A stretch of 12,884 bases of DNA from the NCBI GenBank assembly GCA_003155175.1, contig PMFP01000162.1:1-12884 (forward strand), given 5' to 3'. Below the pieces are notes generated by a model. That model was not told the DNA's origin. It saw only the letters and a program-made list of their open reading frames with translations, and did no database searches. The position numbers and the translations under genes were made by a program. Below, one piece after another: positions 1 through 7,130 of the stretch (position 1 is the stretch's first letter; every line of letters begins with the position of its first letter). This stretch comes from Vulcanimicrobiota bacterium (GTDB lineage Bacteria; Vulcanimicrobiota; Vulcanimicrobiia; Vulcanimicrobiales; Vulcanimicrobiaceae).

Positions 1-864
1 TTCGTGCTCTCCGCGCTTGCCGACGCCGACGTCGAACGCATCGTGGATCGCGCGCTCGCCGACGAAAAGCGCGGGCTGGGCAAGCTGCACGTGGCGCTGG
101 ACGACGGAGCGCGCCGCGCGCTGGTCGGCTTAGCCAACGGCGACGCGCGCACGGCGCTCGCGACGCTCGAATTCGCGGCCGCGACGGTCGCGCCGGATCC
201 GGAAGGCGCGCGCGTGGTAGCGACGCAGACGGTGCTCGACGCGTTGCAGCGGCGCGCGTCGACGTACGACAAAGGCGGCGAGCAGCACTACGACATCATC
301 AGCGCGTTCATTAAGAGCGTGAGGGGGAGCGACCCGGATGCGGCCGTCTATTGGCTCGCGCGCATGCTCGACGGCGGCGAAGATCCGCTCTTTATCGCGC
401 GCCGGCTCGTCATACTCGCGTCGGAGGACGTCGGTTTAGCCGATTCGCGCGGGCTCTCCGTGGCCATCGCGGCGCAGCAGGCGGCGCACTTCGTCGGCAT
501 GCCCGAAGGTTTCTATCCGCTCGCGCACGCGACGCTCTTTTTGGCGACCGCGCCCAAGAGCAACAGCGTGGGATCCGCCTACGGCGCGGCGATGGCCGAC
601 GTGCGAGAGACGCGCAACGATCCGGTTCCGCTGCATCTGCGCAACGCGCCGACCGGCCTCATGCGCGATCTGGGCTACGGACGCGACTATCGGTACGCCC
701 ACGCGGACTATGCCGGGATGGAACACGCGGACGATCTCCCGCCGCCCGAGCGCTTGCAGGCGTATTTACCCGAGAACCTGGCGGGAAAGCACTACTACGA
801 GCCCGGCGATCAGGGCGCCGAGGCGCGCATCGTGGAGTGGATCCGGAAACGGAGGAGCGGCTAA
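1..864 (+). CDS. rarA: Replication-associated recombination protein A (RarA/MgsA), 3' part
   Basis: The reading frame is open from base 1, so the start lies upstream; 287 residues and the stop remain. RarA is a clamp-loader-like AAA+ ATPase that acts at stalled replication forks. The visible part starts just after the expected ATPase core, so the Walker A and B motifs are outside the window. The rest is the family's C-terminal tetramerisation region. Recognisable blocks, counted from window codon 1, are YDIISAFIKSVRGS from 97, the GEDPLFIARRLVILASEDVG stretch, APKSN, HLRNAPT at 212-218 followed by LGYG, and the terminal YLPENLAGKHYYEP block from 255. These match E. coli RarA closely from memory. 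The stop overlaps the next start by one base (TAATG), so the two genes are probably translated in series. Family assignment is very secure. Confidence 0.95.
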   Translation, partial: FVLSALADADVERIVDRALADEKRGLGKLHVALDDGARRALVGLANGDARTALATLEFAAATVAPDPEGARVVATQTVLDALQRRASTYDKGGEQHYDIISAFIKSVRGSDPDAAVYWLARMLDGGEDPLFIARRLVILASEDVGLADSRGLSVAIAAQQAAHFVGMPEGFYPLAHATLFLATAPKSNSVGSAYGAAMADVRETRNDPVPLHLRNAPTGLMRDLGYGRDYRYAHADYAGMEHADDLPPPERLQAYLPENLAGKHYYEPGDQGAEARIVEWIRKRRSG

Positions 865-2027
865 TGACCGGGGCGGATTCGCGCGTCTACTTGGATTACG
901 CGGCGACGACGCCGCTGCGGCCCGAGGCGCTCGCCGCGATGACGCCGTACTTCGCGCAGCACGGCTTCAATCCGAGCTCGGCCCATGCCGAGGGACGGCG
1001 CGCCCGCGCCGCGCTCGACGATGCGCGGGATTCCGTCGCGCGCGTTCTGGGATGCGGACGCAAAGAGGTCGTCTTCACCGCTGGCGGCTCGGAATCCGAC
1101 GCGCTGGCGTTGCTGGGCTACGCGCGCGCCAACCGCGACCGCGGGCGCCATCTGGTCTCGACCGTCATCGAGCATCACGCGGTGCTGCACGCGCTCGACG
1201 CGCTAGAAGCCGAGGGCTTTGAGGTCTCGCGAATCGGCGTGGACGAAAGCGGCCTCGTCGATCCGGTCCGCTTCGCGCAGGAGCTGCGCGCCGACACGAT
1301 CTTAGCGAGCGTCGCGCAGGCAAACAACGAAATCGGAACGGTGCAACCGATCGCCGCGTTGGCACGCGTCGCGCGCGAGCGCGGCGTGGCGTTCCACACG
1401 GACGCCGTGCAGGCGGCGCCTTGGCTGCCGCTCGACGTCGCGGAGCTCGGCGTGGATCTGCTTTCGATCTCGGCGCACAAGTTCTACGGACCCAAGGGCG
1501 TGGGCGCGCTCTACGTCCGGAGCGGAGTCGCCGTCGAGCCGCTCGTCTACGGCGGCGGCCAGGAATTCGGACGTCGCTCCGGCACCGAGAACGTCGCGGG
1601 CATCGTGGGCTTGGCGGCCGCTTTGGAACTTGCGACGGCCGGTAAAGCGGAGCGCGCCTCGCGCGTCGCCGCCCTGCGGGAACGGCTCGAGAGCCGGATT
1701 CTGGCCGAGATCCCCGACGCGCGCGTCAATGGGGCGTCGCGTTTGCCCAACAATCTGAACCTCTCGATTGCCGGCGTCGACTCGGAGGGTCTCTTGGCGG
1801 GACTCGACCTCGAGGGCATCGCCGTGTCGGCTGGAAGCGCGTGCGCTTCCGGGGTCCTCGAGCCGAGCCACGTGATCGCCGCGCTGGGGCTGGACGGACG
1901 CTGGCAGCGAGGCGTGATTCGCATCTCGCTCGGGTACGATACCCGTGAGGAAGATATCGACCGAGCGGCCTCCGTTCTTTGTCGCACCACACGAGGTTTA
2001 CGCGGGAATCTCGCCCCGTCGTCCTGA
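864..2027 (+). CDS. Cysteine desulfurase, NifS/IscS family (class V aminotransferase fold)
   Basis: This 387-residue cytosolic PLP enzyme should convert L-cysteine to alanine and pass a persulfide sulfur to Fe-S cluster or tRNA thiolation partners. The N-terminal YLDYAATTPLRPEAL block is typical. His178 and Asp180 lie in the HTDAVQ motif that contacts PLP, Lys206 in SAHKFYGPKG is the Schiff-base lysine, and the RRSGTENV motif follows. Cys327 in SAGSACASG, followed by LEPSHVIAALGL, is the persulfide cysteine in the IscS/NifS-type (group I) loop. Start ATG 864 is supported by GGAGGAG at 851-857, six bases upstream; the longer open frame back to 351 only reads through rarA. No IscU, SufU or MnmA gene is adjacent, so the sulfur acceptor cannot be told. 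IscS, NifS and the YrvO-like MnmA partner are all possible. Confidence 0.95.
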   Translation: MTGADSRVYLDYAATTPLRPEALAAMTPYFAQHGFNPSSAHAEGRRARAALDDARDSVARVLGCGRKEVVFTAGGSESDALALLGYARANRDRGRHLVSTVIEHHAVLHALDALEAEGFEVSRIGVDESGLVDPVRFAQELRADTILASVAQANNEIGTVQPIAALARVARERGVAFHTDAVQAAPWLPLDVAELGVDLLSISAHKFYGPKGVGALYVRSGVAVEPLVYGGGQEFGRRSGTENVAGIVGLAAALELATAGKAERASRVAALRERLESRILAEIPDARVNGASRLPNNLNLSIAGVDSEGLLAGLDLEGIAVSAGSACASGVLEPSHVIAALGLDGRWQRGVIRISLGYDTREEDIDRAASVLCRTTRGLRGNLAPSS

Positions 2028-2041
2028 AGGCGCGCCTTCCC

Positions 2042-2048
2042 AAAGGAG
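2042..2048 (+). promoter_or_regulatory. Shine-Dalgarno site fixing the start of the DUF948 gene
   Basis: AAAGGAG lies five bases before GTG 2054. It favours that start over the in-frame ATG at 1979, which sits inside the cysteine desulfurase gene and would add 25 residues unlike the family N-terminus. Confidence 0.75.
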
Positions 2049-2053
2049 TTTAC

Positions 2054-2494
2054 GTGGCGAACGGGTTTGACTGGGATATCGTCCTTGACATTGGCGTCGG
2101 CGTCGGCGTCCTGCTGTTTGGCATTAGCGTGGTCATCGCGTGCGTGCAGATAAAAAAGACGCTCTCGCGTCTGGACAAGACGCTCGATTTGGTCGACGCG
2201 CAGATCGCCGACCTCAAAGTGCCGGTCAGGGAGACGCTCGATCACGTCGGCGGCATAGCAAATACTGCGGACGGCGCGTTAGCGCGGCTCTCGGGTGCGG
2301 TAGACTCTTTAGAGAAGGTTGCAGCGGTCGTCTCCAGCACGGCCGACACGACGAAGAACGCTATCACGCCGACGATCGTGAACGTCGGAGCGACGCTGGG
2401 CGGCGTAAGCGCCGGCGTGAGACATTTCTTTACGGCAAAGAATTCGGACCGAAGCGATTCGGAATTGGAAAAGGAGCGAGAAAACCATGGATAA
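2054..2494 (+). CDS. DUF948 (YtxG-like) membrane-anchored protein
   Basis: The product has 146 residues from GTG 2054. One N-terminal membrane segment covers about residues 9-31 (glycine/valine-rich). An amphipathic, helical, coiled-coil-like region follows, with KKTLSRLDKTLDLVDAQI, a VPVRETLDHVGGIANTAD stretch and a VGATLGGVSAGVRHFF segment. This is the usual DUF948 layout: a short membrane anchor and a long helical domain, probably cytoplasmic. The molecular function is unknown; in Bacillus the homologue YtxG belongs to a stress-induced operon. The gene overlaps the start of the YtxH-like gene by eight bases and follows the cysteine desulfurase after 26 bases. The last residues are charged (ELEKEREN), partly because the next gene's ribosome binding site is embedded there. 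Confidence 0.85.
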   Translation: MANGFDWDIVLDIGVGVGVLLFGISVVIACVQIKKTLSRLDKTLDLVDAQIADLKVPVRETLDHVGGIANTADGALARLSGAVDSLEKVAAVVSSTADTTKNAITPTIVNVGATLGGVSAGVRHFFTAKNSDRSDSELEKERENHG

Positions 2495-2861
2495 CGGCAA
2501 GCAAGGCAACGGCGGATTCGTGCTTGGCTTTGCCGTCGGCGCGATCGTCGGCGGCGGCCTGGCCATCCTCCTGGCGCAAGAAGACACGCGCGACCTGCTC
2601 GTTGGAAAAGCGCGCGAGGCGGGTAATCTCGCAGCCGATGCGACCGAGGACCTGCGCGGCAAAGTCAACGACGTGACGACGCAGTGGCAGTCGAGCGCGT
2701 CGGACATCTACGAGCGCGGGCGTCAAGTAGTCGACGAGGCACGAGCCAACATCAACCAAGCCGTAGACGAAACGAAGGCGAATTTCAACGCCTCCGTCGA
2801 CGAGGGCCTTTCGAGTGCGGACCGGCTCCGTCAGGAGTTTCAGAACAGGACCGAAAGTTAG
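2487..2861 (+). CDS. YtxH domain-containing protein
   Basis: This 124-residue protein has a glycine-rich membrane segment at about 11-30 (GFVLGFAVGAIVGGGLAILL) followed by a hydrophilic helical tail. The tail is rich in A, D, E, K and Q and predicted to be extended or coiled. The pattern is that of YtxH-family proteins (Gram-positive general stress and late-embryogenesis-like proteins), although the usual APxSGxE turn after the membrane helix is replaced by AQEDTRD. AAGGAG at 2471-2476 lies ten bases before ATG 2487, which itself lies inside the end of the DUF948 gene, so the two are likely translationally coupled. The biochemical role is unknown; a membrane-associated stress protein is the usual description. 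Confidence 0.82.
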   Translation: MDNGKQGNGGFVLGFAVGAIVGGGLAILLAQEDTRDLLVGKAREAGNLAADATEDLRGKVNDVTTQWQSSASDIYERGRQVVDEARANINQAVDETKANFNASVDEGLSSADRLRQEFQNRTES

Positions 2862-2870
2862 GAGAAGCCC

Positions 2871-3215
2871 GTGGATATCAAAGTCACCGTCCACGAGGGT
2901 CGCGGCGACGTTTACGTCGTCGAATTGGGCGGCGAAATCGACGTGTACACGTCGCCGCAAGTTCGCGACGCGATCGGCGAGCTCATCGACCGCGGCATCT
3001 ACAATCTGGTCATCAATCTCGAGCACGTACGGTATATCGATTCCACCGGGCTCGGCGTGCTCATCGGCGGCCTCAAGCGCGTTCGCGAGCACGGCGGATC
3101 GGTGAACCTCGTGTGCACGAACCCGCAGATCAGGAAGATTTTCGACATCACCGGTCTGGTCAAGATCTTCGGCATCTTCGAAGACGACGATGCGGCGATG
3201 AAGGCGCTGGTGTGA
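2871..3215 (+). CDS. Anti-sigma factor antagonist, STAS domain (RsbV/SpoIIAA type)
   Basis: A single STAS domain fills the 114 residues. The core shows ELGGEIDVYTSPQVRDAI, then LVINLEHVRYIDSTGLGVLI, then the C-terminal FDITGLVKIFGIF helix-strand. Ser58 in DSTGLG aligns with the phosphorylated serine of SpoIIAA and RsbV. In the family, the unphosphorylated protein binds the RsbW-type kinase and frees the sigma factor, the kinase inactivates it by phosphorylating this serine, and a PP2C phosphatase restores it. No such phosphatase is encoded in the window. Start GTG 2871 follows GGAG at 2861-2864, which overlaps the preceding stop. The gene overlaps the next by four bases. The assignment is firm; which of the rsbV or spoIIAA names applies cannot be decided here. 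Confidence 0.93.
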   Translation: MDIKVTVHEGRGDVYVVELGGEIDVYTSPQVRDAIGELIDRGIYNLVINLEHVRYIDSTGLGVLIGGLKRVREHGGSVNLVCTNPQIRKIFDITGLVKIFGIFEDDDAAMKALV

Positions 3216-3652
3216 ACGAGCCGCGTCCGCAGCCCGATGCCGCCGTAGACGTCGTCGAGTTGCGGATTCCGTGCAAGCCGGAGTTCGTCGCTATCGCGCG
3301 ACTGGCCATCGCGGCCGTCGCCCATCGCTTGTCGTATTCGATGGACGAAATCGAAGATCTCAAACTCGCGGTTGCCGAGGCGTGCACGAACGCCATCCAG
3401 CACGCGTCCGAGAGCCCCGCAATCGATATCCGGTGCGAGCTGACGGACGACGAGCTGTCGGTGCGCGTGCGAGACTTCGGCCGTGGAGAGATGCCCGAGA
3501 TTCGCTCGCGCCCGCTCGACGAGCCGCGCGTCGGCGGCTTGGGCGTGTTCCTCATTCGCGCGCTGATGGACGACGTAACCTACGACATGCATCCTGGCCA
3601 AGGCACGGAACTCGTGATGGTCAAGCGTCACGCTACCGAACCGACGGGCTAG
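3212..3652 (+). CDS. Anti-sigma factor serine kinase, HATPase fold (RsbW/SpoIIAB type)
   Basis: This 146-residue GHKL ATPase should bind and block the sigma factor encoded next and phosphorylate the STAS protein encoded before it. The N box is LAVAEACTNAIQHA, with Glu56 as probable catalytic base and Asn60 as Mg-ATP ligand. The G1 box is VRDFGRG (Asp88, Gly90, Gly92), the G2 box is GGLGVFLIRALMD (108-120), and GQGTELVMVK forms the last ATP-binding strand. Length and motif order match RsbW/SpoIIAB. Start GTG 3212 overlaps the preceding stop (GTGA), with AAGG at 3201-3204 as a modest ribosome binding site. The longer open frame upstream runs through other genes. The tight STAS-kinase-sigma order is diagnostic of a partner-switching module. 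Confidence 0.93.
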   Translation: MNEPRPQPDAAVDVVELRIPCKPEFVAIARLAIAAVAHRLSYSMDEIEDLKLAVAEACTNAIQHASESPAIDIRCELTDDELSVRVRDFGRGEMPEIRSRPLDEPRVGGLGVFLIRALMDDVTYDMHPGQGTELVMVKRHATEPTG

Positions 3653-3657
3653 CCATC

Positions 3658-4449
3658 TTGCACGATCGCGACGCAGCGATCGCCGACGACCGGAACCACG
3701 CACGCGCGCTCTTCGAGCGGCTCGAAGCGTTGCGCGAGACCGGCGCGCCTGCGGTCCGCGAACGCCTCCGAGACGAGCTGGTCGTCGCACACCTCAACCT
3801 CGTGCGCTTTCTCGCGCACAAGTTCTCCAACCGCGGCGAGCCGCTGGAAGATCTCATTCAAGTCGGAACGCTCGGGCTCATCAACGCGATCGACCGATTC
3901 GACACGAACCGCGGCGTCGAGTTCACGACGTACGCGACGCCGACGATCGTCGGTGAAATAAAACGCTACTTCCGCGACAAGGGTTGGGCGGTCAAAGTGC
4001 CGCGCCGGCTTCAGGAACGCAATCTCGCCGTGCACCGCGCGCGGGAGCGCCTGACGGCCTCGCTCGATCGCAGCCCGACCGCCGGGGAAATCGCCGATTA
4101 CTTGGGGCTCAGCGCCGAGGCCGTGCTCGAAGCCCAGGAACTCGGCCGCGCCTACAACGTCGTCTCGCTCGACAACGCGGTGGAGGGGGACGCCGGCGAC
4201 GGGCCCGCACAGCGCCTTGCCGACGTGATCGGCGCGGTCGACGGCGAACTCGACCTGCTCGAGGATCGTGCGGCGCTCGAGCGCGCCATTGGGGTGCTGG
4301 CCGGACGAGAGCGCGCGGTCGTCTACCTGCGTTTTTTCGAGTCGATTTCGCAGACCGAGATCGCGCGCCGGCTGAACGTCTCGCAGATGCACGTCTCGCG
4401 TACCCAGGCCAAGGCGCTCGCGAAGATGCGCGCGTTCCTGGAACGCTAG
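3658..4449 (+). CDS. RNA polymerase sigma factor, SigB/SigF/SigG family
   Basis: The product has 263 residues from TTG 3658, the usual length for SigB/SigF factors. Region 2 (about 40-110) contains LVRFLAHKFSNRGEPLEDLI, VGTLGLINAIDRFD and the FTTYATPTIVGEIKRYFRDK block with the GWAVKVPRR linker. Region 3 covers about 118-195. Region 4 (about 205-260) ends in the helix-turn-helix SQTEIARRLNVSQMHVSRTQ. The strong EIKRYFRDKGW-VPRR signature is that of the stress and sporulation sigma group regulated by RsbW-type kinases. TTG 3658 is chosen because it lies five bases after the kinase stop and gives a full N-terminus. No ATG occurs in frame until region 4, and GTG 3799 would cut into region 2. No good Shine-Dalgarno is visible. 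The regulon cannot be read from this window. Confidence 0.93.
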   Translation: MHDRDAAIADDRNHARALFERLEALRETGAPAVRERLRDELVVAHLNLVRFLAHKFSNRGEPLEDLIQVGTLGLINAIDRFDTNRGVEFTTYATPTIVGEIKRYFRDKGWAVKVPRRLQERNLAVHRARERLTASLDRSPTAGEIADYLGLSAEAVLEAQELGRAYNVVSLDNAVEGDAGDGPAQRLADVIGAVDGELDLLEDRAALERAIGVLAGRERAVVYLRFFESISQTEIARRLNVSQMHVSRTQAKALAKMRAFLER

Positions 4450-4483
4450 CCGGCCGCCGACGACGGGAGTAGGAGCCGGCTGG
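4446..4483. repeat. Inverted repeat / possible hairpin between the sigma gene and alaS
   Basis: AGCCGGC at 4448-4454 can pair with GCCGGCT at 4475-4481, extended by a G-T and a C-G pair to 4446/4483, around a 20-base loop. The second arm is part of the perfect palindrome AGCCGGCT (4474-4481), and the first is its near copy AGCCGGCC (4448-4455). No U-tract follows (GGGACTTTC), so intrinsic termination is doubtful. The first arm overlaps the sigma stop codon. It could be a weak terminator, a transcript-processing hairpin or a protein-binding operator. Confidence 0.35.
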
Positions 4484-4490
4484 GACTTTC

Positions 4491-4500
4491 TGCTATCATT
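4491..4500 (+). promoter_or_regulatory. Possible extended -10 promoter for alaS
   Basis: TGCTATCATT fits an extended -10 element (TGn followed by TATCAT, near TATAAT). No convincing -35 hexamer lies 16-18 bases upstream, where the sequence is AGGAGC. Transcription would start near 4506, leaving a leader of only about nine bases before ATG 4515, which agrees with the absence of a Shine-Dalgarno site. This is pattern matching only. Confidence 0.3.
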
Positions 4501-4514
4501 CCGGGTTGAAACCT

Positions 4515-7130
4515 ATGAAAAGCCAAGAACTTCGCCGTGCGTTCGTCGACTTTTTCGTCTCGAAGGGGCACAAGCCCGTACCCTCGGCCACGCTCATTCC
4601 CGACGAGATGTCCACCACGCTCTTCACCATCGCGGGCATGGAGCAGTTCGTCCCGATGTTTTTGGGCGAGCAGCCGCCGCCGGCGCCACGGGCCGTGACC
4701 GTGCAGCGCTGCCTGCGCGTGGCCGGAGCGAAGAGCGACATCGAAAACGTAGGCCGCACCGGCCGCCACGGCACGTTCCTCGAGATGCTCGGGAATTTCA
4801 GCTTCGGCGACTACTACAAACGCGAGGCGTTGCAGTGGGCTTGGGAGTTCGTAACCCAGATCATGAAGGTGGACCCCGCTAAGCTCTACGTCACGGTTCA
4901 CACCGGCGACGACGAAGCCGAGCGTATCTGGGTGGACGAGATCGGCTTGGATCCCGCGCGCATCACGCGCTTCGACGAAGACAATTTTTGGACCATGGGT
5001 TCGACCGGACCCTGCGGTCCGTGCAGCGAGATCTTCTACGACAGCGGACCCGAGAACGCGAGCGGTCCCGGCGACACGGGACCGAACTTCGGCGATCGTT
5101 TCGTCGAGATCTGGAACGTCGTCTTCCAGCAGTACAATCGAGGCTCCGACGGAACGCTCTCGGAACTTCCTCGCAAGGCGATCGACACGGGCGCGGGCCT
5201 CGAGCGAATGCTTGCCGTCTGCAACGGCCGCGCTTCGATGTACGATACCGATCTTTTTACGGACCTTATCGCCGCGCAGCCCAAGCCCGGGCAAACGTCT
5301 CTCGATCCCGCCGAGCAGCGCGTCCGGCAGAACATCATCGCCGATCACGCGCGCGCGGTCACGTTTCTCGTCAACGACGGCGTCTATCCGTCGAACACCG
5401 ATCGCGGGTACGTGCTGCGGTTTTTGATCCGGCGCGCCATTCGAAACGGCAAACTGCTCGGCTATCCGAACGGCTTTCTTACCGCGCTGGTGCCCGCCGT
5501 GGTCGCGTCGCTCGAGTCCGGATACCCGGAACTGCGGACGAACGCCGCTCGCATCGAGCGGACGCTCGCGCTCGAAGAAGAGATCTTCGACCGGACGCTC
5601 GAACGCGGGCTCGCGATGCTCGACCGGCTCGTGGATCGCGCGGTGGACGACTGCACGCAGCTGATTGACGGAACCGATGCGTTCGCGCTGCACGACACGT
5701 ACGGATTTCCCATCGAGCTCACGCGCGAAATCGCGGGCGAACGGGGCGTGGCGGTGGATACGGCGGCGTTCGAGAGCGAGATGAACGCCCAGCGCGAGCG
5801 CGCCCGGCGCGATGCCGCATCCAAACGCGCGGTCGTGACGCTGGCCGAACTGCCGGCGATGAAGACGGCGTTCACCGGATACGAGGGCTTGGAGAGCGAT
5901 GGCGAGATCGTCGCGCTGCTTAAAGACGGGCGGCCGGTCGGCCGGCTGGAAGCGGGCGAGCGCGGCGCCGTCGTGCTCGACCGTACGTCGTTTTACGCCG
6001 AACGCGGCGGACAGATCGGCGATCGCGGCTTGCTCTCGAACGACGGCGCGGCCTTCGACGTGGACGACGCGCAATACATGGGCGAGGCCGTTGCGCATCA
6101 CGGCGTCGTGCGCGGCGGCGCACTGGTCGTGGGCGAGCGGCTGAAAACCGCGGTGCACGATCGCTGGCGGCGCGAGATTCGCCGGCACCATACGTCGGCG
6201 CATCTGCTCCAGCGCGCGCTCAAGGACGTGCTTGGGGACGACGTGACGCAAGCCGGATCCTGGGTCGGCATCGATCGCATGCGCTTCGATTTCCGCTGGC
6301 CGGAGGGCGCACTGTCGGTCGAGCAAAAGCATCGCGTCGCCCGCCGCGTCAACGAGATGATTCGCGAAGACGCGCATTTGATCACGCGCGAGCTTCCGCT
6401 CGACGAAGCCAAGGCCACCGGCGCCATCTGGATGGCGGGCGAGAAATACGGGGACCGCATACGGGTCGTGCAAGCGGGGCCGTCCATCGAGTTCTGCGGC
6501 GGAACGCACTCGGAGACGACGGGCGAGCTCGGCCTGTTCGTCATTCTCTCGGAGTCCTCGATCGGCAGCGGCATTCGCCGGATCGAGTCCTGCGTCTCCG
6601 AAGCGGCCGAAGATCTCGTCGAACGGCAGAGCGACCTGGTCGGGACGCTGGCCGCGTCGCTGGCTGCATCGCCCGACGAACTCGACGACCGCATCGGAAA
6701 ATTGCAGCGCGAAGTCAAGGATCTGCAAGGCGGGATCGCACGCCTCACGGCGCGGCTGGCGTCGGCCGATGCGGAGAGCTACGTGGCCGCGGCGGAGCGA
6801 TCGGGCGAGCGTACCTTCGTCGGCGCGGTCGTTCCGGAAGCGAGCGCCGACGCGCTCCGCCATCTCGGCAACGCGATTCGCAGCCGGTTGCACAGCGGCG
6901 TCGTCGCGTTGGCCGGCGTTGACGACGGCAGCGTGAGTTTGCTCGTGCTTGCAAGCGACGACATGGTCAAGGCGGGCGTCCGCGCTGGAGACCTCGTGAA
7001 GCTGGCGGCCCCGCTGGTCGGCGGAAAAGGCGGCGGCCAGCCGGGCCAGGCGCAAGGCGGCGGCAAGAATCCCGCCGGCGCGCAAGCCGCGGTGCAAGCT
7101 ATGCGCGAAGCCGTGCTCGCTCCGGCGTGA
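4515..7130 (+). CDS. alaS: Alanine--tRNA ligase
   Basis: This full-length cytosolic AlaRS (871 residues; family about 875) charges tRNA-Ala and hydrolyses mischarged Ser/Gly-tRNA. The class II core carries ENVGRTGRHGTFLEMLGNFS and GDYYK (motif 2 region), TMGSTGPCGPCSEIF at 160-174, and DTGAGLERM at 224-232 (motif 3). The editing domain has the zinc ligands His559 and His563 (HTSAH) and Cys661 and His665 in CGGTH, matching the E. coli sites. The C-Ala domain ends with GGKGGG at 836-841 and a glycine/glutamine-rich tail. The motif 1 segment reads TLFTIAGMEQF, with Ile39 where NAGM is usual. ATG 4515 gives the family N-terminus MKSQELRRAF; TTG 4506 in frame would add three residues. The gene has no obvious Shine-Dalgarno site and overlaps the next start by one base. 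Confidence 0.97.
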   Translation: MKSQELRRAFVDFFVSKGHKPVPSATLIPDEMSTTLFTIAGMEQFVPMFLGEQPPPAPRAVTVQRCLRVAGAKSDIENVGRTGRHGTFLEMLGNFSFGDYYKREALQWAWEFVTQIMKVDPAKLYVTVHTGDDEAERIWVDEIGLDPARITRFDEDNFWTMGSTGPCGPCSEIFYDSGPENASGPGDTGPNFGDRFVEIWNVVFQQYNRGSDGTLSELPRKAIDTGAGLERMLAVCNGRASMYDTDLFTDLIAAQPKPGQTSLDPAEQRVRQNIIADHARAVTFLVNDGVYPSNTDRGYVLRFLIRRAIRNGKLLGYPNGFLTALVPAVVASLESGYPELRTNAARIERTLALEEEIFDRTLERGLAMLDRLVDRAVDDCTQLIDGTDAFALHDTYGFPIELTREIAGERGVAVDTAAFESEMNAQRERARRDAASKRAVVTLAELPAMKTAFTGYEGLESDGEIVALLKDGRPVGRLEAGERGAVVLDRTSFYAERGGQIGDRGLLSNDGAAFDVDDAQYMGEAVAHHGVVRGGALVVGERLKTAVHDRWRREIRRHHTSAHLLQRALKDVLGDDVTQAGSWVGIDRMRFDFRWPEGALSVEQKHRVARRVNEMIREDAHLITRELPLDEAKATGAIWMAGEKYGDRIRVVQAGPSIEFCGGTHSETTGELGLFVILSESSIGSGIRRIESCVSEAAEDLVERQSDLVGTLAASLAASPDELDDRIGKLQREVKDLQGGIARLTARLASADAESYVAAAERSGERTFVGAVVPEASADALRHLGNAIRSRLHSGVVALAGVDDGSVSLLVLASDDMVKAGVRAGDLVKLAAPLVGGKGGGQPGQAQGGGKNPAGAQAAVQAMREAVLAPA

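Noticed and set aside
351..863. Upstream extension of the cysteine desulfurase frame through rarA
   Set aside because: The extension is arginine-rich shadow translation of rarA. The family N-terminus and a strong ribosome site place the start at 864.
1931..1945. CGGGTA/TACCCG hairpin inside the cysteine desulfurase gene
   Set aside because: Only a 6-bp stem with a 3-base loop inside conserved coding sequence; nothing suggests function.
2027..2038. 12-base palindrome AAGGCGCGCCTT just after the cysteine desulfurase stop
   Set aside because: It has no loop and no T-tract, so it cannot act as an intrinsic terminator. Such GC palindromes are expected at this composition.
2048..2079. GTTTAC ... 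GGGATAT resembling a SigB-type promoter near the DUF948 start
   Set aside because: The spacing (about 19-20 bases) is longer than for SigB or SigF promoters, and the -10-like part lies inside the coding sequence.
2094..2111. Tandem GGCGTC repeats
   Set aside because: Three short units encoding the Gly-Val-rich membrane helix of the DUF948 protein; ordinary composition.
2684..3211. Upstream extension of the RsbW frame through the YtxH and STAS genes
   Set aside because: The kinase domain begins after 3212 and the upstream residues are shadow translation of two well-supported genes.
4446..7097. 883-codon open frame antisense to almost all of alaS
   Set aside because: It is aligned codon-to-codon with alaS, so it exists only because alaS contains no TTA, CTA or TCA codons, as expected at this GC content. 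Its translation is arginine/alanine/histidine-rich with no recognisable domain, while alaS is unmistakable.
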